The notes under the pieces were generated by a model. The model did no database searches, was not told where the DNA came from, and saw only the letters and a program-made list of their open reading frames with translations. From the NCBI GenBank assembly GCA_017556595.1, contig JAFYML010000347.1, forward strand, positions 1-8,007: a stretch of DNA of 8,007 bases, in the 5' to 3' direction. This DNA is from Bacteroides sp. (GTDB lineage: Bacteria > Bacteroidota > Bacteroidia > Bacteroidales > Bacteroidaceae). A program made the translations under genes and the position numbers. Of this stretch, positions 7,199 through 8,007 are shown in pieces; position 1 is the stretch's first letter; the number at the start of each line of letters is the position of its first letter.

Positions 7199-7744
7199 AT
7201 GAAAATCTATACACGCACAGGCGACAAGGGCCGCACCTCTTTGATTGGTGGCCATCGCGTACCAAAAACACACTACCGCCTCGAAGCTTACGGCACTATC
7301 GACGAGCTGAATGCACACGTGGGTTTGCTCGTGGCGCAGCTTCCTTCGTCATCTGCTCAACTACCAGTTTTGCAACAAGTGCAAAACACCTTGTTTGTCA
7401 TTGGTGCCCAATTGGCCACACCATCCGATGTGCCTACCACCGCCGCCGTTACCCCCGCCATGGTATCAGCGTTGGAAGCGGCCATCGACCACATCGATGC
7501 CCAGTTGCCTCCGCTTCGTGCCTTCGTGCTTCCTGGTGGATGTATGTCGTCGGCTCAGTGTCATGTTTGTCGCACCGTGTGCCGTCGTGCCGAGCGTCGT
7601 GTGCTGGCGTTGGCGCGTCGTGTGTCATTATCGCCCGAAGTCTGCTCCTATCTCAATCGTCTTTCCGATTATCTGTTTGTTTTGGCTCGTTTGCTAAACG
7701 CCGAACAAGGTACGGAAGAAATATTTTGGCAAAACCCTTGTTAA
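7199..7744 (+). CDS. Cob(I)alamin adenosyltransferase, PduO/MMAB type
   Basis: Transfers the 5'-deoxyadenosyl group of ATP to cob(I)alamin or cob(I)inamide, giving adenosylcobalamin for enzymes such as methylmalonyl-CoA mutase. The 181-residue length is normal for PduO-type enzymes, which form trimers of helical bundles. The N-terminal ATP-binding segment IYTRTGDKGRTSL (residues 3-15) is intact, followed by the conserved AYGTIDELNAHVG (30-42). The later signatures CRTVCRRAERR (124-134) and YLNRLSDYLFVLAR (151-164) complete the ATP/cobalamin site. The start at 7199 is fixed by the conserved N-terminus. Cys115, 121, 124 and 128 cluster just before and within the arginine motif. The gene sits 12 nt after the methyltransferase-like gene and ends with consecutive in-frame stops, TAA then TGA. 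No cobalamin riboswitch can fit in the 12-nt gap, so any vitamin B12 control would act upstream of 6575. Family assignment is very secure; the symbol varies between organisms, so none is given. Confidence 0.95.
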   Translation: MKIYTRTGDKGRTSLIGGHRVPKTHYRLEAYGTIDELNAHVGLLVAQLPSSSAQLPVLQQVQNTLFVIGAQLATPSDVPTTAAVTPAMVSALEAAIDHIDAQLPPLRAFVLPGGCMSSAQCHVCRTVCRRAERRVLALARRVSLSPEVCSYLNRLSDYLFVLARLLNAEQGTEEIFWQNPC

Positions 7745-7767
7745 TGAAAGATTTTATTATACTTTTG
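7737..7767 (+). promoter_or_regulatory. Bacteroidetes-type promoter candidate for the DUF2795 gene
   Basis: TACTTTTG (7760-7767) matches the Bacteroidetes -7 consensus TAnnTTTG exactly. CTTG (7737-7740), 19 nt upstream, matches three of four bases of the -33 element TTTG at normal spacing. Transcription would begin near 7772-7774, giving a leader of about 46-48 nt before the ATG at 7820. The -33 element overlaps the last codons of the adenosyltransferase gene. The leader is A/T-rich with no clear Shine-Dalgarno. Prediction from sequence only. Confidence 0.5.
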
Positions 7768-7819
7768 TGCCAAAATAGAAAAAGCATTAAGTTTAACATT
7801 TTATAATCGTATATAGCGT

Positions 7820-8007
7820 ATGTATTGGACATTGGAATTGGCATCAAAATTAGAGGATGCACCTTGGCCAGCAACCAAGGACGAGTTAGTTGATTATGCA
7901 ATCCGTTCAGGCTCTCCGTTGGAAGTAATCGAAAACTTGCAAGAAATGGAAGACGAGGGAGAAATTTACGAAAGTATCGAAGATATTTGGCCCGACTATC
8001 CAAGTAA
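7820..8007 (+). CDS. DUF2795-type small acidic protein (N-terminal part)
   Basis: A frame opens at ATG 7820 and continues for 62 codons plus two bases to the right edge with no stop, so the gene is cut. The product starts MYWTLELASKLEDAPWPATK, which I recognise as the strongly conserved opening of a small Bacteroidetes protein in the DUF2795 group, normally about 70-75 residues. About 10 residues are probably missing. It is very acidic: 17 Asp/Glu against 3 Lys/Arg in the visible part, with a Glu-rich stretch at residues 42-55 and the motif IWPDYP at 56-61. No signal peptide or membrane segment is visible. DUF2795 has no settled function that I know of. The 75-nt gap after the adenosyltransferase gene contains a promoter candidate, so it is probably transcribed separately. 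Family recognition is from memory of the sequence. Confidence 0.85.
   Translation, partial: MYWTLELASKLEDAPWPATKDELVDYAIRSGSPLEVIENLQEMEDEGEIYESIEDIWPDYPS

Overview
The window looks like chromosome of a member of the Bacteroidales (Bacteroides/Prevotella type). The grounds are the family mix (GH31, GH2 and GH95 enzymes in a row, two of them lipoproteins), A/T-rich translation starts without clear Shine-Dalgarno sequences, a promoter candidate of the Bacteroidetes -33/-7 type, and the very characteristic opening of a small acidic DUF2795 protein. All six genes lie on the + strand. No stretch over 300 nt lacks a gene, and I see no RNA gene, CRISPR array, transposase or phage gene.

Positions 1-6483 are the 3' end of a polysaccharide utilization cluster: the C-terminal half of a GH31 alpha-xylosidase-like enzyme (cut by the window edge), a complete GH2 beta-galactosidase-like lipoprotein, and a complete GH95 alpha-L-fucosidase-like lipoprotein. 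Catalytic residues are visible in all three. Together they could strip the Fuc-Gal-Xyl side chain of plant fucogalactoxyloglucan from the outside in: fucose (GH95), galactose (GH2), then xylose (GH31). That substrate is inferred from the combination; no SusC/SusD pair, regulator or backbone endoglucanase is in view.

Positions 6484-6574 form the boundary. They hold heptad repeats headed by TAG that begin in the GH95 stop codon, and a perfect 20-bp palindrome.

Positions 6575-8007 look unrelated to glycan use: a small Bacteroidetes protein that resembles a degenerate class I methyltransferase, a PduO-type cob(I)alamin adenosyltransferase 12 nt behind it, and, behind a promoter candidate, the first 62 codons of a DUF2795 protein running off the right edge.

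The protein content is largely conventional. The least explained sequence is in the short gene junctions: a 14-bp perfect inverted repeat joined to TAACTCC tandem repeats between GH31 and GH2, the TAG heptads plus palindrome after GH95, and AATTTTT heptads before the adenosyltransferase.
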